Below are positions 17,644-29,365 of a stretch of 64,000 bases of DNA, one piece after another. The notes beneath the pieces are model-generated. The model was not told the origin of the DNA and made no database searches. It saw only the letters and a program-made list of their open reading frames with translations. The translations under genes were made by a program, and so were the position numbers. The stretch is from Nissolia schottii (Eukaryota; Streptophyta; Magnoliopsida; Fabales; Fabaceae). Every line of letters starts with the position of its first letter. The stretch's first letter is position 1. Location of the stretch: assembly GCA_003254905.1 (NCBI GenBank), contig QANU01102670.1:447929-511928 (forward strand). Direction: 5' to 3'.

Positions 17644-20600
17644 ATGGGGGACATTTATTGGACAAATTTAGTGGTGTTGTGTTTCTTTGGTGTGGTTATT
17701 CTACCTTCCTGTTGTCAAGATGATTCAGGTGATGATGCAGCTACAGCTGTGTACATTGTCACTCTGAGACAAGCTCCTGCTTCTCATTTTCAGGGTGAGT
17801 TGACAAGAAGGGGTAAAAGCTTCAGGCATGGCGGTGCTTCTGAGAGAATTAGACTCCACAGACCAAGGTATACGCCATACCCTTCACAATATATCTTTTG
17901 TTTTGAAGGTTTTCAAAATGATTATTCAAAGTTTTGGGCTGTAAAGTAATTATTTGTTACCTTTTTGGTTAGTGTACCATTACATTCTTTTAAGTCATGC
18001 ATGTTTCTAGTTCTCTTGTTCTTCTTCAATTTCTTTTCCTAGTTTTATTAGGACTTAGGATGTTGGAGTGAACTCTGAAGTTAGTTGTTCTTTTAAACCA
18101 TTGAGGTTGAGGCTTCTTATGGAACTTATATATTTGCGCATTGATGATATGTTGTATTTATTAAGTGATTGCTTAACATCTATATTGTTCATGGATATTT
18201 TGTTTGAGAAATTTATCATTATATTTATTTGATTTTCTGATTTCTAGGTACATTGTATCATCCTTATTTTTACCTTTGTCCAATTTCTAAGACACTATTC
18301 ATTTGAGTGATATGGTCTTTTGATGTGTTCAGACATCGAAATGGAACAAAGCCAGAGAGGGGTAGTGGTTATTACATTTCCCGAGCTCATGATTCGTTGC
18401 TGAAGAAAGTGTTAAGAGGAGAGAAATATCTGAAGCTCTATAGCTATCATTACTTGATTAATGGATTTGCTGTGTTGGTTACCCCACAGCAGGTATGTAT
18501 GACATTAATTTTTCAACATCTTGATTCTCTCATTATTTGGTTAAGAAATGTATGTGTTTGGTCCATTTATGCATAGTTTACTGCTTCTGTCTTTGATATG
18601 ATAAACTGCAACATGTTCTTGATTTTTATGAAATTAATTCAATGTTGAAGGCAGAGAAGCTATCAAGGAGAAGAGAAGTATCCAATGTGGTTTTGGACTT
18701 TTCTGTAAGAACTGCAACCACACATACTCCACAATTTTTGGGTCTGCCAAAGGGAGCTTGGCCTCAATCAGGTGGGTTTGAAACTGCAGGAGAAGGCATT
18801 ACTATAGGGTTTATTGACACTGGCATTGATCCTACACACCCTAGCTTTGGTGATGATAAATCCGAGCATCCATATCCTGTTCCTGCTCATTTCTCTGGCG
18901 CCTGTGAGGTTACGCATGATTTTCCCTCTGGCTCTTGCAATAGGAAGCTCATTGGGGCGCGCCATTTTGCAACATCTGCTATAACAAGGGGAATATTCAA
19001 TTCCTCTGAGGACTATGCTTCTCCCTTTGATGGCGATGGCCATGGCACGTGAGTTTTCGCATTAACAAATTTTATGTTTCATTGTTGTTGATTATAATTG
19101 ACTACTTGTTCTACTTTCATTCACACCAGACTATTAATGAAATTTCTTTCAACCACAAGTTCACAACATAAGAGTTATGTTAACTAAATGTACCACAAAA
19201 CTTGGACTTATCAATTTTACTTTTCTTTCGAATAAATATCCAGTCTGATGTATGTATAATGTACAGGCACACAGCTTCTGTTGCAGCAGGAAACCATGGG
19301 ATTCCAGTAGTTGTTGCTGGGCATCATTTTGGAAGTGCTAGTGGGATGGCTCCTCGTTCGCAGTAACTAATCTCCAAACTTTATCTGAGAAATTATGTGT
19401 CGATAGTTTATTTATGTAGGGAGTTTTGCATTATTCTGCTTCATCTAATAGTTAATTTTTGTAATTTATGAATCAGCTCTATTTCAATCTGTTACAGAAT
19501 TGCTGTCTACAAGGCATTATACAAGGGATTTGGAGGATTTGCTGCAGATGTTGTTGCAGCTATTGACCAGGTACATATATATAGATACCATTTATGTACC
19601 TAGCTATACTCGTACATACCATTTATGTGTCAGCAATATGCATGATAATTTATGTTCTTGTTGACCTGTTAATGTGAAAAAAGACATGATGAATGCATAT
19701 ATATGTTTTTATATTTCCAATGAGGGTTTCCTTGTTTTTGAATTAAAGAGTTATTGTAAAGCACTGAATTTCCTTTAATTGCATTCACAATATCCTTCAC
19801 CCTGATCGTAGTGTGATCAATTGTTTTCAGGCAGCTCAGGACCGGGTTGACATAATATGCTTGTCGATCACTCCTAATAGGCGTCCTCCTGGCATTGCAA
19901 CTTTTTTCAATCCAATAGACATGTCATTGCTGTCAGCTGTAAAAGCCGGTATCTTTGTTGTGCAAGCTGCTGGCAATACTGGACCATCGCCTTTGAGCAT
20001 GTCCTCCTTCAGTCCATGGATCTTTACTGTTGGTGCTGCCTCTCATGATCGAGTTTATAGCAATTCAATATTTCTTGGAAATAATGTGACCATACCTGGA
20101 GTTGGACTTGCACGTAAATTCTTGTTCCTCTTATCAGATAATTCAATTGTTAATGTTTGCATTATAATTTGTTATCAGTATGCCTTGTGAGATTTATTTA
20201 CTAACCAATTTTACATTTTCTTTTATTACTTTCTCCAGCCGGCACATCTGAGAACATAATGTATAAACTGATTCATGCGCATCATTCTTTGAATGACGGC
20301 ACAACAGTCATGGATGATATGTATGTGGGTGAGTGTCAAGATTCAAGCAAATTCAATCAGGATTTGGTCAAGGGAAACCTCCTGATCTGTAGCTATACTA
20401 TCCGATTTGTGCTTGGGCTCTCCACCATCCAGCAGGCCATAGAAACAGCCAAGAACCTTAGCGCAACGGGTCTTGTTTTCTACATGGGTCCTTTTGTGAC
20501 TACTTTTCAGCTTAACCCAGTTCCAATGAAAATGCCTGGCATTATAATTGCATCTGCAAATGATTCCAAGGTGCAGCGTTCATTTTTTGCTTTTATATGC

Positions 20601-21959
20601 ATGACGCATGTATTTTACTACTCCCTCCGTCTCATATTATCTATCACTTTCACATCTTAGGTATATTCATAAACCAATGTACTTGGATGAGGGAATATAT
20701 AGTATATGCCATATTCCCCCCCCCCCCCNACTACAATTCTTCACTACAAATAGATGAGGCTTCAAATAAAGTAATTAAATTTGGCGGCGTTGCTAGCATC
20801 TGTGGTGGACTAAAAGCAAACTACAGTAACGCTGCCCCAAAGGTTATGTATTACTCTGCCAGAGGACCAGATCCACAGGACAGTCTTCCTCATGAAGCCG
20901 ACATTTTGAAACCCAATTTGATAGCTCCTGGAAATCTTATATGGGCTGCTTGGAGTTCTCTCTCCACTGATTCAGTTGAATTTCTAGGTTTGTAAATACA
21001 TAAACTATCAACTAGTTTTTGACCAGAAACAAAACATAGATAAGTTTAAGGTTTCTTTCAACTTATGATCTACTTATATTGTTAGTGAAATTTGAATATC
21101 TGATCTGCAATTGGTTTTAACAGGTGAGAGTTTTGCATTGATGTCTGGCACAAGCATGGCTGCACCTCATGTAGCTGGTCTTGCCGCGCTAGTTAGGCAA
21201 AAGTTTCCCAATTTCAGTCCTGCAGCCATTGCATCTGCACTTTCCACCACTGCTTCTCTGTTTGATAGTGATGGTAAGCCGATAATGGCTCAGCGGTCGT
21301 ATGTCTCTCCAGACTTAAACCAATCTCCGGCAACTCCATTTGACATGGGAAGTGGTTTTGTGAATGCTACTTCAGCATTAAATCCAGGATTGCTTTTTGA
21401 TTCCAGTAAGTTGGTTAATGAACTTTTAAATCATCATAAAAGTCAATGAATGTTCTAGTGTTTACAGAAAGTTGTGCAATAATTTTGCCTTTGACACTCT
21501 GAACTTAAAAGCATGTATATATAATTTTTTGTTTCTGCTTTTGTAGGCTATGATGATTACATGTCATTTCTATGCACTATCAATGGTTCAGCTCCTACAG
21601 TGCTAAACTACACTGGTCAAAACTGTTTGCTTTATAATTCTACTATATATGGCCCTGATCTGAACTTGCCCTCAATCTCAATAGCAATGTTAAACCAAAC
21701 TAGAAGTGTACAGAGAACAATCCAAAACATTGCTGGAAATGAAACTTACAGTGTTGGTTGGAGTTCTCCATACGGCGTTTTGGTGAGCGTGTCGCCAACT
21801 CGCTTCTCCCTTGCCAATGGGGAGAGGCAAGTCTTGTCTGTGATCTTTAATGCAATTGGCAACAGCTCTGTTGCCAGCTTTGGGAGGATTGGGCTATTTG
21901 GTAGTCAAGGTCATGTTGTGAACATTCCTGTGACAGTCATCGTTAAAATCTCATTATAA
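17644..21959 (+). CDS. SBT2.2: SBT2-type subtilisin-like serine protease, exon 8 start lost in gap
   Basis: Exons: 17644-17867, 18333-18492, 18651-19048, 19267-19362, 19498-19570, 19831-20113, 20239-20570, (gap)20730-20987, 21124-21405, 21547-21959. About 839 residues are visible, close to the family's 830-860. A signal peptide (VVLCFFGVVILPSCC) is followed by the inhibitor prodomain (AVYIVTLRQAPASHFQ). The catalytic residues are present: Asp in IGFIDTGIDPTHPSF, His in DGHGTHTAS, Asn in QAAGNTGPSP, Ser in MSGTSMAAPHVAG. A fibronectin-like C-terminal domain follows. Members are secreted proteases of the plant apoplast; SBT2 targets are poorly known. The start of exon 8 (expected just before YNSSLQ) is missing at a single N after a C run at 20729, so the break is an assembly gap, not a mutation. 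SBT2.2 is chosen partly by gene order. Confidence 0.92.
20620..20729. other. MITE fragment next to assembly gap in subtilase intron 7
   Basis: ACTCCCTCCGTCTCATATTA at 20619-20638 is typical of the CTCCCTCCGT-ended plant MITEs. About 80 bp later a run of 13 C and an N (20729) mark a gap. The other end of the MITE and the exon 8 acceptor must lie in the missing sequence. Confidence 0.6.
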
Positions 21960-22149
21960 CTTCGCCGCAGCGAGCTAACAGGGTTAGTGTCTTTTCTTCT
22001 TCAGTAAATAACTATGATTTTTCCTGTGCTTTCTTATTTGTCTGTCTTTTCTTTCGTTACAAGATGTGTTAAGCTATTTTTTTTTCTCATTATAATGTAA
22101 ATATATGTAGATGTTACAAACAATGCTTACCCAGGTTATAATGTTGTAT

Positions 22150-22223
22150 AGCCCAGATGTGTACTGGATACAAATCATTGAGATGGTCTGCGTATTTATA
22201 CTTGTCCAGTACACACCCAGGCT
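22150..22223. other. Hairpin in the subtilase 3' region
   Basis: AGCCCAGATGTGTACTGGA at 22150 pairs with TCCAGTACACACCCAGGCT at 22205 in 15 of 19 positions, with a 36-base loop. It lies about 190 bp after the subtilase stop. It may shape the mRNA 3' end or be a short transposon remnant. Confidence 0.5.
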
Positions 22224-23043
22224 ACACTCAGTCTGGGTTGTGTTGAGAGGGACACTAGATGTAACAAGTGATAACCTTTGACTTTTGCATACTTGAGTAA
22301 TTGTTGCTCCATCTCTATGCTATTGGTTTGGTCTGATACTACTATTTTATATAGCTATGGTCGTCATTACTGAGGTGAGTTTTTTGGTGATGATTACATA
22401 CTAATAAATACATGGGAACACAAGAAAATATTATTGGAAGATTTGTTTATTTACAAGATAACTTATATTGCCTTTTTGTTTAAATAATAGTTTTGGCTTA
22501 GGAAGCTTATAGATATGGTTCAAAAGTGATTTTTACTCGAGGGTCATTTTTCAAACGCATGATTTGAGTTGAAAACTTGAGCCAACGCACTTCAGAAGAC
22601 TTTTGTGGATGGGTAGGTTTACACTTAGAATATGTAGGGCAACTCATACAGCCTTTGACCAGGTTAACGGCATTGCGTGCGTCACTGCAATGAATAAACT
22701 CTTCAACCATATTAAAAGACCATACGTGATATTGAAAGTAAGGGACACCTTAAAAAATGTTCTATAAATAAGTACAAATAACAGTTTTCTACTTGACAAT
22801 CTGTTTTACATGCATAATACAAGATTTAAAGTTATTTATTAAAGGTTTTATGGTAATGTATGTCACTTACTACCACATATAGCAATAGGATTCTTACATA
22901 GTAAGAGTAATATTTTCTCGCGAGGGGATTATTTATATTCTACCATTTTATGGTCTACAAAAGTATATAATTCTATGCCCATATTTAAACCCCACGTTTC
23001 ATCTAGCCAACCTTGAGTCTTGACTCTCCAATCTCCATACAAT

Positions 23044-26000
23044 TCACCTTATTGAAACTTGAATGTAACGCTTGGTGGAAGTAGGTGTAACATTACTCTC
23101 AACATCAGAGTTTTTCAAGAGAGAGTCTCTAGCAGATTTCAGATGGCGAACAGCTTCTCTAATGCCAACCCTCTCATCAGGATTGTCTGCAGCACAGGAC
23201 AGGCCAACACTTAGAACTGCATCCACACAATGCAGTTTTGGATTTGGACCTTTGTTGCTGTTAGTGTCATCATCATCATCATCACCAGAAACGAGGGACA
23301 ACAATTGAGGGTCAATGACATCCAAACTCTTGTCCTTGAATGCTGATTGCACCCATCTTGTTAGGCTTAGGCCCCCTGTGAAGCAATCATCTATTGGACT
23401 TTTTCCTGAGAAGAGTTCTAGTAACACTATCCCAAAACTATACACATCTCCTGCTGCAGATGGTTTCTCTCCCCATCCATACTCTGCATTTTACAAGTAG
23501 TTAAAAACAAAGTATAAGAAGTAATTAACAAGATTAAAGGTTCTTGAAGAAAGATTTTACTTGTAAAGTTGCAGGTATACTATCCAGTATTCAAGAGTTC
23601 TGCTATTTGGACCCAGACACGCTTATTTATTTAGTGTGTCCATTGACATTGGAGACTTCACCGTGTAAATAGTAGAGATATCACGTTGATGAGGAGGAAT
23701 GTGTGGACTGAGGTTGACAACACTATCACTTACTACTCAACCCACCCAATTCCTCGCCCATCAACATGAAATACCCAATATTTTACATGTGAGTCACCCG
23801 TGTCGGTGGACACATTAAACGAGTATGTACAGATATCATTTCTCATTATTATTCAATTAAAGAGGAAGTTGTTATGCTACTAACCTGGAGGAATGTAACC
23901 AATTGAGCCCTTGAGGACATGAGCTGAGCTAATGGAGACTTGATTAGTTGCTCTCTCAATAAGCAACCTAGCCAACCCAAAGTCTCCAACCTTTGCTGTC
24001 ATGTCTTCATCCAAGAGAATGTTGCTGGGCTTCAAGTCACAGTGCACAATAGGAACTTCACTGTCATTGTGCAGGTAATCCAATGCACAAGCAGTGTCAA
24101 TAGCTATGTTCAATCTCTCCATATAGTTCAACCCATTCCCACTTTCATGCCTCCTCTTCCCTTTGATCCAGTCCTCCAAGCTCCCATTGCACAAGTACTC
24201 ATAAACCAGTGCAAGGAATTCATTGTTCTTGAAGTCAACACTGGAGCATGATGTGATCAGCTTAACCAGATTCCGGTGCCTTGAGTTCCTCATAGCCTCA
24301 CACTCAGCAAAGAAACTCTTCAAAGAGCCAGTTCTTAGAATGTCAAGAACTTTCACTGCAACAGTTTTTCCTTGGCTTAGATGGCCTCTATATACTGAGC
24401 CAAAGCTTCCAGATCCTAGTAAGTTTTCCTGGCTGAACTCATCGGTTGCCTGGCGAAGCTCGTCATAAGAGACTATTAGAGCATTAGGCTTTAGGAGTTC
24501 AGATGATGTTGCTGATGATGACACCTTCACCCTTCTGTTCTTTATGTATAGTAGCAATCCAATTGTGAGGCATAGTATCAATGCCACCACTGAGGCTATG
24601 AAGATGTACACTCTGGCATGCCTTCTTCCATGGCCATGAGGCACACACAAGAAATGCAAGCAGAGTTTTTTGTTGCCTTCTAAGTGGACAGCAGAGAGGT
24701 TTTGGAACACTCCACCACTAGGAATGGATCCTTCTAGATCATTATAAGAGAGGTTCAAGAGCTGAAGGACATGCAGATTTTGAAGCTCAACAGGAATTGA
24801 ACCTGAGAGTTGGTTGGAGGAAAGGTCCAAAGTTGCCAATCCTCTCACCTCTCCAAGGGTCTTTGGGATTGGACCAGAAAGCATGTTCCTTGCCAAAGAC
24901 AGTTTTACCAAGCTCAGACAATTGCTGAATGAGGTGGGGATATCACCAAACAATTGGTTGTTGGAAAAGTCTATGTTGGCAACACCAATCAAGTTACCAA
25001 CTTGAGGTATTGGTCCACTCAAGAGGTTCATTGACAAGTTCAAAACATTGCTCATAGTTTGGATATTGAGGATTTCCCTAGGTATGCTTCCACTGAGCCT
25101 GTTGCTGGATAAGTCCATGGAGAGAAGATTCTGAAAGTTCCCAAAACTGATGGGAATTGTACCATCAAGTTCATTCCTTGACAGATCAATCTTGTTCAAG
25201 TTTATGAGATTGCCAAGGGAGTTTGGAATGCTTCCTGATAGATGATTCCCTGCAAGACTCAGCTCTTGTAGATCCTCCAACTGGCCTAACTTGCGCGGGA
25301 TTTCGCCGGTGATTGAATTGTAGCTCAAGTTAAACAGACTCAAGCCACTAAGGTCACCAATGGAAGAAGGTATGCTCCCGTTGAATCTATTCCCTCCCAT
25401 GTACAGTTTCGAGAGTTCCTTCGAGAGGTTGCCAATGGTTTCAGGAATCACACCTTCAAGCCTATTGCCGTCAATCGCGAGAAAGTTGAGCTTGGTGCTG
25501 TTTGTCAAAGAATTAATAATGTAGTCTATTCCCCTGGCTCCAGAGCTAACAATCCTGTTGTATCCAATGTTATACATTCTCAGGAATGGGAGGTTTCCCA
25601 AACCAGCTGGCACTGTCCCTTCCAAGAGATTGGAAGCCATCCGAATCACCCGAATGTTGGTAAGATTGTGCAAAGAAGCCGGAATCCCTCCGGTGAACCT
25701 GTTGAAGCAGAAGTTGAACACAAGGAGATTCGGTAGCCTGTGGCCAACATCCTGAGGAATCTCACCCCAAAATGAGTTTGCAGCCAAGGCCAAGTTAACC
25801 AATGAAGTTAAGTTGTTATATATAACTGATGGAACAGTCCCAGTGAGGTTATTTATGGTGAGATCAAGCTCAACCAAGTTCTTGAGCCTCCCCAATTCAC
25901 TGGGGATCCAGCCACTGAGGGAGTTTGTGCCAAAGCTGATATTTCTAAGAGAAGAAATGTTTCCAATTGTTGCTGGGATTGGGCCATAAAGGCTGTTCTT

Positions 26001-26588
26001 TCCCAGCTTCAGGACCTCAAGATTTCTCAGCATGTTCATGTCTTGAGGGATTCTGCTCACAATCTTGTTTGAGGACAAGTCAAGAACCTGGAGCAGAGTC
26101 AAGAGGGTGATGTTTGAAGGAATCACGCCATCAAATGTGTTAGAACTCATATTCAGAACTTTCAAGCTCAAGAGATTGGATATTTGATCAGGGATCACTC
26201 CATTGAGCTGGTTGTCTTGCAGTTGGAGGGACTCAAGAGAGGACAGGTTCCCTATGTAAGGGCTTAACTGGCCTGAGAGTCCTAAACCTGAGAGGTCAAG
26301 GGAAATGACTCTCTGGTTAAAGTTGTTGTTGTTGCACTTGACACCAGTCCAATTGCAAGGGGATGAGTTCTGGCTCCAAGATGATAGTGGGTTGGAAATG
26401 TCATTAGACTCATTACTGCTAAATTGAGACTTCAATGTGATCAAGGCATCTTTATCTGTGGTGATGCTTAGGGTGGTGGAAGATACACTAGCCAAGTGGT
26501 TGTGTAACACAAGTGGGAGGAGGAGGAAGAGGAGGGTGATGACTGAGGCAAAGTGATGAAGAGGTGGCATTTGAGAAAACAAAGGCAT
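23044..26588 (-). CDS. LRR-XII receptor-like kinase, non-RD type
   Basis: Two exons on the minus strand, 26588-23885 and 23483-23044, give 1047 residues. Order: signal peptide (about residues 10-35), N-terminal LRR cap, some twenty leucine-rich repeats (residues about 95-640), membrane span (VYIFIASVVALILCLTIGLL), then kinase. The kinase has the glycine loop GSGSFGSVYRG, the lysine in VAVKVL, HCDLKPSNILLD and DFGLA. Cys instead of Arg before the catalytic Asp makes it non-RD, a trait of immune receptors such as EFR, FLS2 and Xa21. The single intron near the activation segment (PPG|EYGWG) is typical of this subfamily. The protein should sit in the plasma membrane and sense an extracellular ligand, unknown here. 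It is alone, although such genes often occur in clusters. No break seen. Confidence 0.92.
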
Positions 26589-26872
26589 GCTTGCTTGTTT
26601 TCTTTGGTTTGGAATTGCGTGCAGGTTTTGTGATATTGATTTGTTACTACTTTGGATGTCTATTTATGGTGATGCTAAGCAGCAGTTGCGATGCTTCGTT
26701 TTCCACTTTATTTTTTCATTTTTGCTTTTAAGTATAAAAGTCGTTTCCTATATCAAAGGTGTCATTCTCAGATCTCTGTTGAGGTTGACCTGAGTTTCAT
26801 GGGCAACTTGATCACCTCATCCAACATGTCACAAGCTTATCGGTACGCACTCCATTCAGCATCAAAGGGAAT
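26589..26872. other. Upstream region of the receptor kinase
   Basis: Probable promoter and leader of the minus-strand kinase gene. No clear TATA box was picked out. Confidence 0.4.
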
Positions 26873-27147
26873 GGACTCCCTTCCCTCGCGTCTGCATTTA
26901 GATTAAAAAAATAATTAATTTGGGCATACTTAAAGAAAACATCAAATGCTTAAACTAACTTATTTTTCAATATTTTTTCTTCTCTCACCATTTCAAATAA
27001 AACACATATTGAGCAATTAATGGAAGAGTGTGTTATGGAAAATTGTAATGTAATTAATATAATAATAAAAAGTTTATAATAAACAAACAACTTATTTTAC
27101 ATAAAGTTTTGGGTGAAAAACAATATTTAAGAGTGGAGGGAGGTAGT
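26873..27147. mobile_element. MITE, first of a tandem pair
   Basis: Starts near GGACTCCCTTCCCT and ends near GTGGAGGGAGG. The interior (AATTAATTTGGGCATACTTA, then AAATGCTTAAACTAAC) aligns in direct orientation with the next element. Stowaway/Tourist-like by its CTCCCTCC ends; class not proven. Confidence 0.55.
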
Positions 27148-27183
27148 ATAAGTTATAGGTACTACTCGTTAGATAGTTTTTAC

Positions 27184-27470
27184 TCTCTCCCTCCAATATT
27201 AGATGTAATTTTTTTACATGAGCAGACAAATTAAGAAATTAATTAATTTGCCTATATTTAGAGAAAATACCAAATGTGTAGACTAAATTAACCTTGAATA
27301 TTTTTGTTTCTTTCACCTTTCTCTTTCTTAAACTAAAACACAGGAATTATTATTTTAGGGGTAAAATTAGAAAAAATAACAATTATTATATTAATTTAAT
27401 TAAGTGACAACTAATTTTGTACAATGTTTTGAATGAATAGTGCCATCTAATATTGGACGTCTCTTTGGAG
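27184..27470. mobile_element. MITE, second of a tandem pair
   Basis: Starts CTCTCCCTCCAATATTAG and ends near CTAATATTGGACGTCTC, an inverted match. The interior (AATTAATTTGCCTATATTTA, AAATGTGTAGACTAAATTAA) resembles the preceding MITE. The pair lies upstream of the receptor kinase. Confidence 0.6.
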
Positions 27471-29365
27471 CTAATTTTTGAAATTTTGTTAGATCAATCA
27501 ATTCTTTAATATAATATCAAAACCTATCCCAATATCATTATTGGGGCACTTGCATGTGATCATCCCCACGGCATTTGTCAAGCTTTTCTAAAAAACGTAA
27601 GTTGCGGGTAGAATCTTAACCAATCATGACATTTCCTCGGAGGGTATCAAAATTTCTCACAGGCTACTGATAACTGAAAGTCTTCGACACTTGGTTACCA
27701 AATCAGGAAAAGAGAGTCTGCATTAGCCAAATGTCAAAGTTGGCCTTTACTGCTACATTTTTGTGTAACTGGTTATTCTATTTGCTATGTTTAAAATGTG
27801 AAAGTTGGAAAATGAGTCCGTCCTTAAGAAGAACAATGGCCAACAAGAGAGAGTGCTTTTTGGTTTCCCACTACATATCTTTTTTCTGACTCAGTAAGAA
27901 CACAAGAAGTGGGTGCAAGTGAACTCAAGAAGACGACTCATTTTCAAACGCGCTTGGCTTCAATCAATGTGCTGAATAAGTCTTGTGGAGAAAATTTCCA
28001 ATACTGACTGAGAGTCCATAATCTCTAGCGATCGGTTGCCCCCATTGTTACGGTAAACAATAGAAAATAGAATGTATACTTGAATGAAAAAAAAAGTTGA
28101 ATAAAAAAAACCCTTGCTGAGATATTTCTATCACCTTTAAGAAGTTTGGTCAAATTAGATTAATTAAATTCTTAGTAATACAATTTAAATAAGGGTAATA
28201 ATTCAATCGAGAAAAAAAAAACCCGTGAATTCCCTTCTCTTCTTTTCATGTTTTTCCTCATCATTTCCCATTTGAATGAGCAACCGTAGTGGCCACGACT
28301 TTTTTTTCTATGTATGGAGAAGACTAAGACCAAGTAAAGGAACAGCAAAAAGAGTACTTATACTGTATAATAATGATAACTGATGAGCCTTTGACAACGT
28401 CAATTAGAATGAACATAATAAGGGTTTTTGGCAAACTTCTTTTGTTATCAGTAGTTTCGGGAAATTGTTAAAATTTACTCCCTTTGATCCATTTGACTTG
28501 TTAAACTTTTTTCTCATTTTCACTTTTTAAGTATATTAAAAACTAATGTATTTGGCCAAAGATAAAGTGTACAGGAATGAGTATTATAAAAGGAGGTGTT
28601 AGCGTTAATTTAGATTTTGAGTAAAACAAAAATTAATCAAAATTAATTGGAATAAAAATAGTTTGATTTAATAGTAGTAGTAATAATAATAAATCAGCTA
28701 TGCGGACTAAACCAAACCAATTCAACGTTAGGACAATATTTAACATAGACTCAACTCGTAATTTTCTGTGTCTTATGAATTGTTTAAGATCACCAAAAAA
28801 AAATTGTTCACATAATTTTAAGCGGAGTGTAATAATTAGGTTTATTCTATGTGATGGTTTCAAAATTTAATAGGTAAAATTCATTTAAAATCGCGATTCA
28901 GTTCTATTACGACCAATCATTTTTAATAAATCACCCTTTATTTTACAACTATTTGTCCTTTTTTGTAGTTGCGTTCTTATGCAGCAGAACTCAAAGTTTT
29001 CAAGGCACATTTAGCTCTTATAAAACCAAAAAGGTGCTTGTAACTTAAAAAACACAAAACAAAAAGATGTCATAAACAAAAACAAAGAAAAAAAAATTAA
29101 AAATGTCAAGTGCACTATAGTTAATTATTATCCGTATATCTTATGGAAAAGATTGGAACTTAAAATATCGCCATCGTACATAAATGTCCATCACAATATA
29201 TGTCGTTACCGAAAGTTATGTGATTCGGATAATTAACATGTTGGGGAGATATACACAGATAATACAAAATAATTAAAAGGACAACGTTACAACATTAATA
29301 ATGCAACGATAACATACTATAACATCCATCATAGAGCATCCCATGAACTTGTGTGTTAGTTTGCA
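27471..29365. other. Intergenic DNA before the P450
   Basis: No gene found. A further CTCCCTTTGATCCATTTGAC block at 28480 suggests another partial MITE of the CTCCCTCC family. The last 200 bp are the presumed P450 promoter and leader. Confidence 0.5.
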
